46,315 nucleotides of DNA from Dehalococcoidia bacterium (GTDB lineage Bacteria; Chloroflexota; Dehalococcoidia; Lucifugimonadales; UBA3495), in assembly GCA_022823505.1 (NCBI GenBank), contig JAJEIA010000081.1, forward strand, positions 1 through 46,315, read 5' to 3'. A program made the position numbers and the translations under genes. Below, in pieces: positions 10,401 to 18,216 of this stretch. The notes under the pieces are model-generated. The model searched no databases and was not told the origin of the DNA. It worked only from the letters and a program-made list of their open reading frames with translations. Positions within the stretch are counted from its first letter, which is position 1. Every line of letters starts with the position of its first letter.

Positions 10401-12700
10401 ACAAGAACCAGTTGATGGACCGGGGAGCGATCAAGGACCTCACCTCGGAACTCTACCGCAACCTGTCCAACGAAGAGACGGCGAGGGCGCTGGACAGCAT
10501 CAAGGAGATGGGTTTCTACTACGCGACCAAGTCCGGCATCACCATTGCCATCAACGACATCCAGGTGTCGGAGCGCAAGCGGGACATCCTCGACACTGCG
10601 GGCCAGAAAGTGGCCGAGCACGAGGACAACTTCATGATGGGCATGATGACGGAGGAGGAGAAGTACGAGCGGATCATCGATACCTGGACCCAGGCGTCCG
10701 ACGACATGCAGGAGGTGGTTGAGTCCGAGATGACCAACTACGGCGGAGTCGCCGTGATGGCCAAGTCGGGAGCTAAGGGTAACATCTCGCAGATCAAGCA
10801 GATGGCCGGAATGCGCGGCCTGATGAGCGACCCGGAAGGTCGCATCATCGAGCGGCCGGTCAAGTCCAGCTTCCGCGAGGGCCTGACCGCGCTGGAGTAT
10901 TTCATCTCCACCCACGGCGCCCGCAAGGGACTCACCGACACCGCCCTGCGAACCGCGGACAGCGGCTACCTCACCCGGAGGTTGGTCGACGTTTCCCAGG
11001 AAGTGATCGTCCAGGAGTCGGACTGCGAGTTCGCGGAACCGTTCTACGTGGAGCCGCGACCCAATGACCCGACGCTGTCAAACCTGCCGGAGCGCATCGT
11101 GGGTCGCATGGCCGGGGACGTCATCGCCGATCCGACCAGTGGCGAAATCATCGTGGACCGCAACGAAATGATCGACGAAGAACTCGCCACGGCAATTCGC
11201 GACGCCGGTATCGACCGGGTGCCGGTGCGGTCTCCGCTGACCTGCCAGACCCGCCGGGGCATCTGCCAGATGTGCTACGGGCGGCTGCCGGCCACCGGCA
11301 AGCTCGTTGAGATCGGCCAGGCCGTCGGCGTAATCGCAGCGCAGAGCATCGGCGAGCCCGGAACCCAGCTGACCATGCGTACCTTCCACACCGGGGGTAT
11401 CGCCGGCTCAGACATCACCACGGGTCTGCCCCGCGTGCAGGAGCTGTTCGAGGTGCGGCCGCCCAAGGGTGCGGGCGTGTTGACCCACATCGACGGCACC
11501 ATCTCCGTCGAGGAAGATCCCAACGGCTCTCGGCGGATTCGCGTCACCTACGACGAAGAGGAACGCCATGACTACGCTCTCCCGCCCGGCGCGATCCGGC
11601 TGGTGGAGCGCGGAGAACCGGTCGAAGAAGGCAAGTTGCTGGCCGTGGTGCTGAACACCGATGCCTCCCCCGCCGCCAACGGCGAGGGTGAGTCGAACAC
11701 GGCGCTGGCCAACACCGACGTCATCAACGAGATCCGGTCCGATTTCCAGGGCGAGGCCGAAGTGTCGGCCACCGGTGTCACCGTCGTTTGGCGCGAGGAA
11801 GAGTCGCGCGTGTACGACGTGAGCTCCCAGATGACCCTGAGGGTCACTGACGGCCAGCAGGTGATGGCGGGTGACGCGCTGGTCGACGGACCGTTGGACC
11901 TCCGCGAACTGTTGGACATCCGCGGTCTCGAAGGCTTGCAGCACTACCTGGTTGACGAGGTGCAGGAGGTCTACCGGTCACAGGGCGTGAGCATCCACGA
12001 CAAGCACATCGAGGTCATCCTCCGGCAGATGCTGCGGCGGGTGCAGGTCGAGACGGCCGGGGACACGGAGTTCATCCCCGGCGACGTGGTCGACAAGTTC
12101 CGGTTCCAGGACCAGAACGCCCAGGTGCTGGCCGAGGGCGGCGAGCCGGCAACGGCGAAGACGCTGTTGCTGGGCGTCTCCAAGGCGGCCCTCACCACGG
12201 ACAGCTTCCTGTCCAAGGCGTCATTCCAGGAAACCACCAAGGTGCTGACCATGGCCGCGGTGGCCAGCGATCGCGACTGGCTGCGGGGCCTCAAGGAAAA
12301 TGTGATCATCGGACGTCTGATCCCGGCCCGTCTGGATTCGCTGCTCAACGCGGAGCACGAGTTCGCCCTGCGCGAGGCCATGAACGCATTCGCCGGCGAA
12401 CTGGCTCCATCCTGGCTCTCCGGCGATGGAGAGATCCCGGAAGAGTTCGCAGATTTGGATGTAGCCGGCGAAATGATCGACGATGAGTTGATCGCCGGTC
12501 AGGCTCCGCCACAATTCGGCGGCACCGGCATCGACGATGCCGGCTTCCAGATCAGGACCGCGGAAGAAGAGGACGAGCTGGCACGCCGGGCCCAGTCCCT
12601 GACCGAGAACGATTCCGAAATCGATCGGGAAGTGGAACTGACCGCGTCACGGATCTTCTCGCCGTTCGAAGAAGACGACGAGGACATTCCGCGCCTCTAA
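7496..12700 (+). CDS. rpoC: RNA polymerase beta' subunit, enlarged
   Basis: Catalytic beta' subunit of RNA polymerase. The N-terminal zinc ribbon has C68, C70, C83 and C86. The catalytic NADFDGDQM motif has D850, D852 and D854 for the active-site magnesium. The bridge-helix region is HGARKGLTDTALRTADSGYLTRR, shown here as HGARKGLTDTALR followed by TADSGYLTRR. The second zinc site has C1177, C1250, C1257 and C1260. The protein is 1734 residues. Since the catalytic aspartates are at 460/462/464 in E. coli, about 390 extra residues lie upstream of them, mostly at about 150-555, between the YYSAYVINQVD segment and MGAEPILEFLKLLD. This is a known insertion hotspot, and the inserted part is acidic and mostly helical-looking. 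The start at 7496 is 3 nt after the rpoB stop; an in-frame ATG at 7505 is an alternative. Confidence 0.98.
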   Translation: MVRMLDNREATSSDFNAIRISIASPEQITGWSSGEVQKGETINYRTQRPEKDGLFCERIFGPTKDWECQCGKYKRQKYKGVVCDRCGVEVTRANVRRQRLGHIALAAPVANIWFVKNTPSVMSLALDLKLSDLTRVLYYSAYVINQVDIDLMREQLLRHSTEVDELRDGPLAVAYGAWQRIADRVSDWALEGSLHEAVSIITGPSESLPQTVAASRSALDRLAGAQDSEVDDFSAELEALVGLAAAGISAERATYEVGRLLLAEGVIDSPDKLALAAIEGDQIAVAISRLHHGSLPITDALGQQAIHAQAVVDAFNAWRGDPTEEAQDDLVDAVETLRDDLAAVYDEALLPTVSGVTAAVTGVGSASFGPTAQQPLSDDLAEIEHALTTVEQAVRSWNYRRSDDNPEGRGWNLPAFNALLDRLQTDSTDMKVIGELEERIEFIQTDITPENQQKEISLWRRQLPVLRDLIGVVDDYLLRAVAERRKEAVDLIQAMRWLRWDPSQRPRSVDVHWLWEDLKLPAAAREETELPDEFYIARSGSPGLHLTTLSTSRYDRLKPFWGESFDAEMGAEPILEFLKLLDTDLDQERYYTELEMRATSSQIRTKAGKRMRLLETFRRSENRMQDMIMTVLPVLPPELRPMVQLDGGRFATSDLNDLYRRVLSRNHRLKRFASMRAPGLMIRNEKRMLQEAVDSLIDNGRQGKAVKGKRDHALKSLSDLLKGKQGRFRQNLLGKRVDYSGRSVIVVGPELKMDECGLPKRMALELFKPFVMHRLVLNALAPNIKAAKRMVERSSPEVWHILEDVIKDRPVMLNRAPTLHRLGIQAFKPVLIEGSAIQLHPLVCSAFNADFDGDQMAVHVPLSAMAVHETGSVMLSTNNMLSPASGDPLVAPTLDMVMGCYYLTELVPDAKGAGGVFYDVHEARIAYSDGQLDLRAPITVLKVSGAEGKIETTMGRLIFNETIPEALGYKNQLMDRGAIKDLTSELYRNLSNEETARALDSIKEMGFYYATKSGITIAINDIQVSERKRDILDTAGQKVAEHEDNFMMGMMTEEEKYERIIDTWTQASDDMQEVVESEMTNYGGVAVMAKSGAKGNISQIKQMAGMRGLMSDPEGRIIERPVKSSFREGLTALEYFISTHGARKGLTDTALRTADSGYLTRRLVDVSQEVIVQESDCEFAEPFYVEPRPNDPTLSNLPERIVGRMAGDVIADPTSGEIIVDRNEMIDEELATAIRDAGIDRVPVRSPLTCQTRRGICQMCYGRLPATGKLVEIGQAVGVIAAQSIGEPGTQLTMRTFHTGGIAGSDITTGLPRVQELFEVRPPKGAGVLTHIDGTISVEEDPNGSRRIRVTYDEEERHDYALPPGAIRLVERGEPVEEGKLLAVVLNTDASPAANGEGESNTALANTDVINEIRSDFQGEAEVSATGVTVVWREEESRVYDVSSQMTLRVTDGQQVMAGDALVDGPLDLRELLDIRGLEGLQHYLVDEVQEVYRSQGVSIHDKHIEVILRQMLRRVQVETAGDTEFIPGDVVDKFRFQDQNAQVLAEGGEPATAKTLLLGVSKAALTTDSFLSKASFQETTKVLTMAAVASDRDWLRGLKENVIIGRLIPARLDSLLNAEHEFALREAMNAFAGELAPSWLSGDGEIPEEFADLDVAGEMIDDELIAGQAPPQFGGTGIDDAGFQIRTAEEEDELARRAQSLTENDSEIDREVELTASRIFSPFEEDDEDIPRL

Positions 12701-12724
12701 TCAGCGAGGATACCGCACTCCCGA

Positions 12725-12754
12725 GGTAGGGGCGGATGTTGATTCGCCCCTACC
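12725..12754. repeat. Palindromic repeat, GTAGGGGCG family
   Basis: Perfect 10-bp inverted repeat, GGTAGGGGCG (12725-12734) and CGCCCCTACC (12745-12754), around a 10-nt loop. It lies just after rpoC, so it could act as its terminator, although no T-run follows. The same core recurs at 24638-24665 and, in variant form, at 33582-33608. Confidence 0.8.
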
Positions 12755-12781
12755 TTCATGCTGAAGGAGACCCGAGTCACC

Positions 12782-13762
12782 ATGGACCTGTGCGTAGACC
12801 TCGCGCCCAGCAGGCCAGCAGGGTTGCCGCTGTCTAATCCCGTGATGATCGCATCGGGCACATTCGGATACGACGGATACGGACGCGGGCTGGACCGGGA
12901 CGCTCCACTGGCGATGATGGGCGCCGTTTTGCCCAAGACCTTCACCCGCCACCCTCGGCTGGGCAATCCGGAGCCACGCTGGTTTCCACCGTCCTTCCGG
13001 GAAGGTCTGGAGGCCGGCGATACGACGTGGCTGAACTCGGTCGGCCTGACCAACCCCGGGATTGAAGCGGCGATGGCAGATTTGGCTCCACAATGGGCCG
13101 GATCGGACACCAACTTCATCATCAGCATTGCCGGCGATACCCCGGAACAATGGGAGGAGATGACCTCTTTTACCCGAGGGGTGAAGGGGTTTTCGGCGAT
13201 TGAGCTGAACCTGAGCTGTCCGAACGTCGACGACGGCGCCATTTTCAGTCACCACCCGCGGCTGACGGAAGCGGCCATCGGCAGTGCCCGTCGGCAAACC
13301 GATCTCCCGATCCTGGCCAAGCTGTCGCCCAACGTGCCGGACATCACCGAGATTGCCCACGCTGCCGTGGAAGCCGGCGCCGATGCGCTCACCATCTGCA
13401 ATACCATTCCGGCGATGCACGTGGACGTAGCGACGGGACGGGCGGTGTTGGGTACCGGGTACGGCGGACTGTCGGGGCCGGCGCTGCGTCCCATCGCCCT
13501 GGCGCTGGTGCACAAAACGGCTCAGGCGGTGGACGTCCCCATCATAGGCGTGGGCGGCATAATGACCGGAAGCCACGCGGCCGAGTTCCTGATGGCAGGG
13601 GCGTCTGCGGTTCAGATTGGCAGCGCGAACCTGACGGACCTGAACGCCCCGTTCCGCATATTGAACGAGCTCGAAGAACTACTCGCTCGCTGGGAAGCGG
13701 AAAGCGTCAGCGAGATCATCGGCATGGCGTGGTGGGGAGAGCCCTGCGGTGCGCAGGGCTAG
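12782..13762 (+). CDS. pyrD: Dihydroorotate dehydrogenase, class 1 type
   Basis: FMN enzyme that oxidises dihydroorotate to orotate in pyrimidine synthesis. Class 1 (cytosolic) is indicated by the catalytic cysteine in the ELNLSCPNV segment (C146), where class 2 has serine. Other family features are NPVMIASGTFGY, WLNSVGLTNPG, the KLSPNV lysine strand and the FMN-phosphate loop GVGGIMTGSHAAEF. ATG 12782 (326 residues) is chosen because AAGGAG (12764-12769) precedes it; an in-frame ATG at 12758 lies before that Shine-Dalgarno site. No pyrK is adjacent, so I cannot tell whether the electron acceptor is NAD, fumarate or another partner. Dihydropyrimidine dehydrogenase-like relatives are a less likely alternative. 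Confidence 0.85.
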   Translation: MDLCVDLAPSRPAGLPLSNPVMIASGTFGYDGYGRGLDRDAPLAMMGAVLPKTFTRHPRLGNPEPRWFPPSFREGLEAGDTTWLNSVGLTNPGIEAAMADLAPQWAGSDTNFIISIAGDTPEQWEEMTSFTRGVKGFSAIELNLSCPNVDDGAIFSHHPRLTEAAIGSARRQTDLPILAKLSPNVPDITEIAHAAVEAGADALTICNTIPAMHVDVATGRAVLGTGYGGLSGPALRPIALALVHKTAQAVDVPIIGVGGIMTGSHAAEFLMAGASAVQIGSANLTDLNAPFRILNELEELLARWEAESVSEIIGMAWWGEPCGAQG

Positions 13763-13767
13763 CCGCG

Positions 13768-14970
13768 CTACCAGGCCGAACGGAGCACGGCCTCAAGCTC
13801 GTTCGCCCCTTGCACCGGCCGCACGTTCCGATGCAGCCCGAAATCGGTCAGAGCGTCTTCGGCGATCTGAGGGATGCCTTCCGCCGGGATACCCACATCG
13901 CGCAAGCGCACGGGCATACCCACCGCCTCGAAAAATCCGGTGACCGCTGCCGCCGCCGAATCCGCGGCCTCCTGATCGCTGTCGCCGAGCTCGCGCACGC
14001 CCAGCGCATCGGCGACCCGCGCCTGGCCGGCGGTGTTGAAATCCCGGTTGAACCGCATGCCGGGCCCGGTCGTGATGGAGTACGCTGCGCCGTGGTCGCA
14101 TTGCGCATAACGCGTGTCCAGGCTGTGCGCGAGAGCGCTCACCACGCCGAGGGCCGATCCGTTGGCCCCGGTGTCCCAGGCTCGGTTGTACATGAACGAG
14201 GCCACGCACAGGTTGACGCGGGCGTGTCCGTCGGCGGTCGCTTTGCGGATCAACGGCAGATTCTCCACCAGCAAACCCAGTGATGAGAGCAGGTCGGCCG
14301 CGGCCATGGGATTAACCTGGGGAGATTGCAGCGCGCTGATCACTCCGCTGAACAGAGAACCCGACGCGCTCATGCACAGGTCCGCCGGAGCGGTCAGCAA
14401 TGCATCGGTGTCCCATATGACGGCTTCGGGGCGCGTCTTGGGATCGAACATCTCCAGGCGGTGTCCCGTGTCAGCATCGATCACGGCGGTGCCGGCCCGC
14501 GTCGCGGCAGTGGTCGGCGTGGTCAGCACCAGGATGTTGGGAATCTTGGGAGCCATCAATCGCGGGCTGATGGGAGCCTGGCCCTCCGGATACTTCGTGG
14601 CGTGATCCCTGGGAAGTCCCCCCTCGGCCAGCATTATGATGATCGCCCTCGCGGTGACCACCGCGCTGCCCCCACCCACGGCGATTATCAGGTCGGCCCC
14701 GGCTTCCCGGGCCATCTCAACGCCCTGCATGACGGACGGGACCGGGGAGCCAGCCTGCACACCGTCGAAAACGCCGGCGGGCGGTTCGCCCAACGCCTCG
14801 ATTACCCGTTCCAGCAAGTCGGTGCGGGTCGCGACGGACTGGCCGCAAACCACGAAGGGCCGGACCGCGCCGGTGCGCCGGACCGCGCCTGGGAGGTTGG
14901 AGAGCGCGCCGTCGCCGGCGAAAACGCGAACCGGATAGGCCACGTGACGGAACGAAGATGGACTGGTCAT
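13768..14970 (-). CDS. Iron-ADH-fold protein lacking two metal ligands
   Basis: Member of the iron-containing alcohol dehydrogenase / maleylacetate reductase superfamily, 400 residues from ATG 14970 (AAGG upstream); a longer frame to 15078 has no family sequence. The N-terminal nucleotide-binding half has AVGGGSAVVTARA (about 98-109) where the family has GGGSxxDxAK, so D and K are changed. In the metal-binding half the usual DAxxH element is replaced by GSLFS (G204, S208), losing two of four metal ligands, while the later histidines H282 (ALAHSLD) and H293 (DHGAA) remain. Metal-dependent dehydrogenase activity is therefore doubtful. Other possibilities are a maleylacetate-reductase-like enzyme or a non-catalytic relative. 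It is divergent from the gene at 15082 and converges on the DHODH gene with a 5-bp gap. Confidence 0.75.
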   Translation of the reverse strand: MTSPSSFRHVAYPVRVFAGDGALSNLPGAVRRTGAVRPFVVCGQSVATRTDLLERVIEALGEPPAGVFDGVQAGSPVPSVMQGVEMAREAGADLIIAVGGGSAVVTARAIIIMLAEGGLPRDHATKYPEGQAPISPRLMAPKIPNILVLTTPTTAATRAGTAVIDADTGHRLEMFDPKTRPEAVIWDTDALLTAPADLCMSASGSLFSGVISALQSPQVNPMAAADLLSSLGLLVENLPLIRKATADGHARVNLCVASFMYNRAWDTGANGSALGVVSALAHSLDTRYAQCDHGAAYSITTGPGMRFNRDFNTAGQARVADALGVRELGDSDQEAADSAAAAVTGFFEAVGMPVRLRDVGIPAEGIPQIAEDALTDFGLHRNVRPVQGANELEAVLRSAW

Positions 14971-15031
14971 GAGTAAACCTTGTTTGGGAGATGGACGCCC
15001 GCAGCGGGTTGACGGCGGTAAGCAGTGTACT

Positions 15032-15059
15032 ACCTGCGTTCCCGGCTCGCCACGCAGGT
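15032..15059. promoter_or_regulatory. Inverted repeat in a divergent intergenic region
   Basis: ACCTGCGT (15032-15039) and ACGCAGGT (15052-15059) form a perfect 8-bp inverted repeat with a 12-bp spacer, between the divergent genes ending their 5' regions at 14970 (minus) and 15082 (plus). A possible -10 for the plus gene, TAAAAT at 15064-15069, follows immediately. The layout resembles a repressor operator, but no regulator is encoded next to it. Confidence 0.4.
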
Positions 15060-15081
15060 CTGATAAAATCGAGGACATAGC

Positions 15082-15546
15082 ATGACCGAACCACGATCAA
15101 CATCATCCTCTCGCACCCTGACGGTCCGGCTGGCTCGATTCCGGAGCCAGGCTCTGCGACTGCAGGAATCCGCCCACGTCGCCATGCAACGCGGACAGTG
15201 GAGCCAGGCGGAAGACCTCATCTGGGGGAGTCTGGTCGCTGCCTCGCGTGGCGTCGCCTTATGGTACGGGGAGGATGCCGGCGACGACGCCAGCCTCAGG
15301 GAGTTCGTGCGACGCGTCGGACAGGATGAGAAAGACCGTTACATTCGCGACGCGTTCGACCACCTTTCAGCGTTGGCGGACGCCGCCGAGCGAGTTCGCG
15401 AACGGAGAACGCGCGTCGATTATCTGGTCCTCGCGATGGATGACCTGGACGAGGGGATCGACCGACTGGTGGCCAGGATACCGGGTGGCGATAATCCCCC
15501 GCCGTCCGCCGACCCCGATGACGACGTTGTAGACCTCGGCGGGTGA
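15082..15546 (+). CDS. Small helical protein, PaREP1-like
   Basis: Protein of 154 residues with GAGGA 6 nt before the ATG. It appears mostly alpha-helical. The order of features, an N-terminal AxxxxxxGQWSQAEDLIWGSLVAA stretch and a later helix bearing FDHLSALAD, resembles the PaREP1/HEPN-related family of small proteins that usually partner with other factors. This is a similarity by eye, not a firm assignment. The tail is acidic and proline-rich. It ends 3 nt before the GTG start of mtaB, so the two are probably co-transcribed. Function unknown. Confidence 0.6.
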   Translation: MTEPRSTSSSRTLTVRLARFRSQALRLQESAHVAMQRGQWSQAEDLIWGSLVAASRGVALWYGEDAGDDASLREFVRRVGQDEKDRYIRDAFDHLSALADAAERVRERRTRVDYLVLAMDDLDEGIDRLVARIPGGDNPPPSADPDDDVVDLGG

Positions 15547-15549
15547 AAA

Positions 15550-16929
15550 GTGGCATACGACGGTGTCCTTCAGGTAATGCCACCCTCCTCGGGGGATCGC
15601 TCGGGAGCCGTGGTCGAACCGGCTCTCGAGGAAGGAACCGTCGCAATCGAGACCCACGGTTGCAAGCTGAACCAGGCGGACAGCGCCGTTCTGGCGCAGG
15701 AGTTCGCCCGTGCGGGATACAGGTTGGTGGAACGCCGCCGTGACGCCGACATCATCGTGGTGAATACGTGCACGGTCACCGCCACCGCAGACTCCAAGGC
15801 TCGCCAGGCGCTGAGGGCAGCCCACCGTGCCAACCCGGATGCGGTGGTAGTCGCCGCCGGGTGCTACCCCGAACGGGCTGCGGACGACCTGCGGCGAATT
15901 CCAGAGGTGTCCCTGGTGGTCGGCAATCGGTCCAAACCGGACCTCGTGAGCATGGCCATATCAGAACGTGTTAAACGCGGCGGGATGGCACCGCGCAAAA
16001 ATGTCGTCCGCGGCGAAACCGCTCCCGCCGGCATCCTGCGCCGCAGTCGAGCGATGGTCAAAATCCAGGAGGGATGCGACCAGGTTTGCGCGTATTGCAT
16101 CGTGCCGAAGGTGAGAGGTCGTGAACGCAGCATTCCACCTGCTGAGATCGTTGAAGCCGTGCACCGGCACGTCGCCGCGGGCTTCAAGGAGATTACGCTG
16201 ACCGGCACCCAACTGGGAACCTACGGGTTCGATCTGGACGGCGTTGATTTGCCGGGCTTGCTTGACCGGATATTGGGCGAAACCGACCTGCCGCGGTTGC
16301 GCGTTTCGTCCCTGCAGGCCCACGAAATTGGCCCGGAACTGCTGAAGCGTTGGGAGGACGCTCGCGTGTGTCCGCACTTCCACGTGCCGTTGCAGAGCGG
16401 CAGCGATGGCGTGCTCAAAGCCATGCGCCGCCGTTACGACGTCAATACGTTCCGCAGGGCAGTGACGACCATCCGCGAGCGAGTGCCACACGCCGGAATC
16501 ACCACGGACGCGATCGCCGGCTTCCCGGGGGAAACCGAGCAGGACCATGCGGCCGGTCTGGCCCTGGTGCGTGAGATGGCGTTTTCGGACGCCCACATCT
16601 TTCCGTACTCCCAGAGACCCGGCACATCGGCACACCATATGCACGACCAGGTCGCCCCGGCCGACAAGCGTCGGCGCGCCCGTGAGTTGACCGAAGCGGC
16701 GGAGGTGGGGTTCGCGGCGTTCCGCACCAGTATGCAGGACCAAGTTCGTCCTGTGTTATGGGAAACGGGCAGAACCGGCCGTGGCAACCTCCTGGTCTGG
16801 AGCGGGCTCACCGACAACTACGTACGGGCGTCGGCGGAGGGCGATGCGGAAATGGGAAACACCATAACCCCCGCACGACTTGGAGGCTTGACCGGCAAGG
16901 TTCAGCAGGCGGTAGCGCTGCCCGGTTGA
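15550..16929 (+). CDS. mtaB: tRNA (t6A37) methylthiotransferase MtaB-like
   Basis: Radical-SAM methylthiotransferase that converts t6A37 to ms2t6A in tRNAs reading ANN codons. The N-terminal UPF0004 domain has the three cluster cysteines C38 (THGCKLNQADS), C74 (NTCTVT) and C105 (AGCYPE). The radical-SAM motif CDQVCAYC has C176, C180 and C183. A TRAM-like tRNA-binding end follows (about 400-459). The NQADS context and overall form fit MtaB better than MiaB or RimO. The GTG at 15550 is coupled to the preceding stop; an in-frame ATG at 15577 is an alternative and both lie upstream of the conserved core. Confidence 0.9.
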   Translation: MAYDGVLQVMPPSSGDRSGAVVEPALEEGTVAIETHGCKLNQADSAVLAQEFARAGYRLVERRRDADIIVVNTCTVTATADSKARQALRAAHRANPDAVVVAAGCYPERAADDLRRIPEVSLVVGNRSKPDLVSMAISERVKRGGMAPRKNVVRGETAPAGILRRSRAMVKIQEGCDQVCAYCIVPKVRGRERSIPPAEIVEAVHRHVAAGFKEITLTGTQLGTYGFDLDGVDLPGLLDRILGETDLPRLRVSSLQAHEIGPELLKRWEDARVCPHFHVPLQSGSDGVLKAMRRRYDVNTFRRAVTTIRERVPHAGITTDAIAGFPGETEQDHAAGLALVREMAFSDAHIFPYSQRPGTSAHHMHDQVAPADKRRRARELTEAAEVGFAAFRTSMQDQVRPVLWETGRTGRGNLLVWSGLTDNYVRASAEGDAEMGNTITPARLGGLTGKVQQAVALPG

Positions 16930-17250
16930 TGCAGACCCGCTCACTGTCCCTGGGATGGGATCCGGGAGCGCTCCGGGCGAAAGAGCGGGTACACGCTTCC
17001 TGGCTTGGTACACGGTGCCTTACGGTATAATGGACACCGATCGGCGCGAGCGGCCGCCCGGGGCGGGCCCGTCCGCCTTGTTGCGGAGCGTCGCGGTTGC
17101 GCTCGCGGTCCTGCCGGTCAAATCATGGGCGCGGCGCACAGCGTTCAAAGCGCGATTCCGGACAACATAACGTCCCGCCTCCGGCAAGAAATCCGATGAC
17201 CGGCGGGAACTCCCTGAAACCGCAAGGCGTTCAGATCAGTAGGTGAATGG
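16930..17250. other. Gene-free stretch with promoter and long leader (321 bp)
   Basis: No credible gene. A promoter-like site lies at 17005-17032, leaving a leader of about 210 nt before the ATP-binding gene at 17251. The leader is very G+C rich and contains several small inverted repeats, but I could not match it to a riboswitch class. No substrate-binding or permease gene is present here, although the downstream ATPases would need them. Confidence 0.6.
17005..17032 (+). promoter_or_regulatory. Promoter upstream of the Opp/Dpp ATPase pair
   Basis: A perfect -10 hexamer TATAAT (17027-17032) is preceded by CTTGGT/TTGGTA at 17005-17011, a weak -35 match with a spacer of 15-16 bp. It is the only good sigma70-like site in this gap. 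Confidence 0.55.
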
Positions 17251-18216
17251 ATGACGGACGACGTAATCCTGCGAGTGCGGGATTTGCAGACGCACTTTTT
17301 CACGCGCACCGGCGTGGTCAAGGCGGTGGACGGTATCAGCTTTGAGCTGAAGCGCGGCGAGACTCTGGGGATCGTGGGCGAATCGGGCTCCGGCAAGAGC
17401 ATGACCGCTTGGTCGATCCTGGGGATGGTACCTCATCCCGGCCGTATCGTCGGGGGGAGCATCAACTACCTCGGCGAAAACCTGTTGGAAAAGAGCCGCG
17501 GCGAGATGCGCGATATTCGCGGATCGGGCATCTGCATGGTGATGCAGGACCCGCTGACGTCCCTGAATCCCGTGTTCACCGTTGGCGATCAATTGGTCGA
17601 GTCTTTGCGCCTGGAGTACAACGAGCCCCGCCGGTCGCTCCGTGACCGGGCGATACAACTCCTCGAAAACGTACGCATACCGGCCGCCGAAGACCGGTTG
17701 ACCAACTTCCCCCACCAGATGAGCGGCGGAATGCGTCAACGGGTGGTGGGCGCTATATCCATCTCTCGTGCTCCCAACCTGCTGATCGCCGATGAGCCGA
17801 CTACCTCGCTCGACGCCACTATTCAGTTGCAGTACCTTCGCCTGCTCAAGGACATCCAGGAGCAGACGGGAGCGGCAATCATCTTCATCACTCACGACTT
17901 CGGTATCGTGGCGCGGATGTGCGACCGCGTGGCCGTCATGTACGCGGGACGCATCGTCGAACAGTCCGGTGTGGAGGACATGTTCGACCGGCCGGCCCAT
18001 CCCTACACTGAAGCACTGCTGGAGTCCGTGCCCGACCTCGATACCGACGTCGACATGTTGCCATCCATTGATGGCCAGCCGCCGTCCCTCGACGCCCTGC
18101 CGGAAGGCTGCTCATTTGCGCCACGCTGCCGCCACGCTTGGGACCGGTGCAACGTATACCCCCTGGAATTCACGGTCGCGCCGGGCCACGTGTCCCGATG
18201 CTGGAGGGCTGAATAA
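17251..18216 (+). CDS. Oligopeptide/dipeptide ABC transporter ATPase (OppD/DppD type)
   Basis: ATP-hydrolysing subunit of a peptide- or nickel-type importer, peripheral to the membrane. Features in order are Walker A GESGSGKS (about 43-50), the Q-loop region VMQDPLTSLNP typical of the Opp family, signature MSGGMRQR, Walker B LLIADEPTTSLD and the switch histidine ITHDFG. The C-terminal OppD extension carries four cysteines (GCSFAPRC, then two more); in some actinobacterial homologues the equivalent cysteines bind an iron-sulfur cluster. At 321 residues the length is usual. The next ATPase gene overlaps its stop by one base (TAATG). No permease or binding protein lies in the window. Confidence 0.92.
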   Translation: MTDDVILRVRDLQTHFFTRTGVVKAVDGISFELKRGETLGIVGESGSGKSMTAWSILGMVPHPGRIVGGSINYLGENLLEKSRGEMRDIRGSGICMVMQDPLTSLNPVFTVGDQLVESLRLEYNEPRRSLRDRAIQLLENVRIPAAEDRLTNFPHQMSGGMRQRVVGAISISRAPNLLIADEPTTSLDATIQLQYLRLLKDIQEQTGAAIIFITHDFGIVARMCDRVAVMYAGRIVEQSGVEDMFDRPAHPYTEALLESVPDLDTDVDMLPSIDGQPPSLDALPEGCSFAPRCRHAWDRCNVYPLEFTVAPGHVSRCWRAE

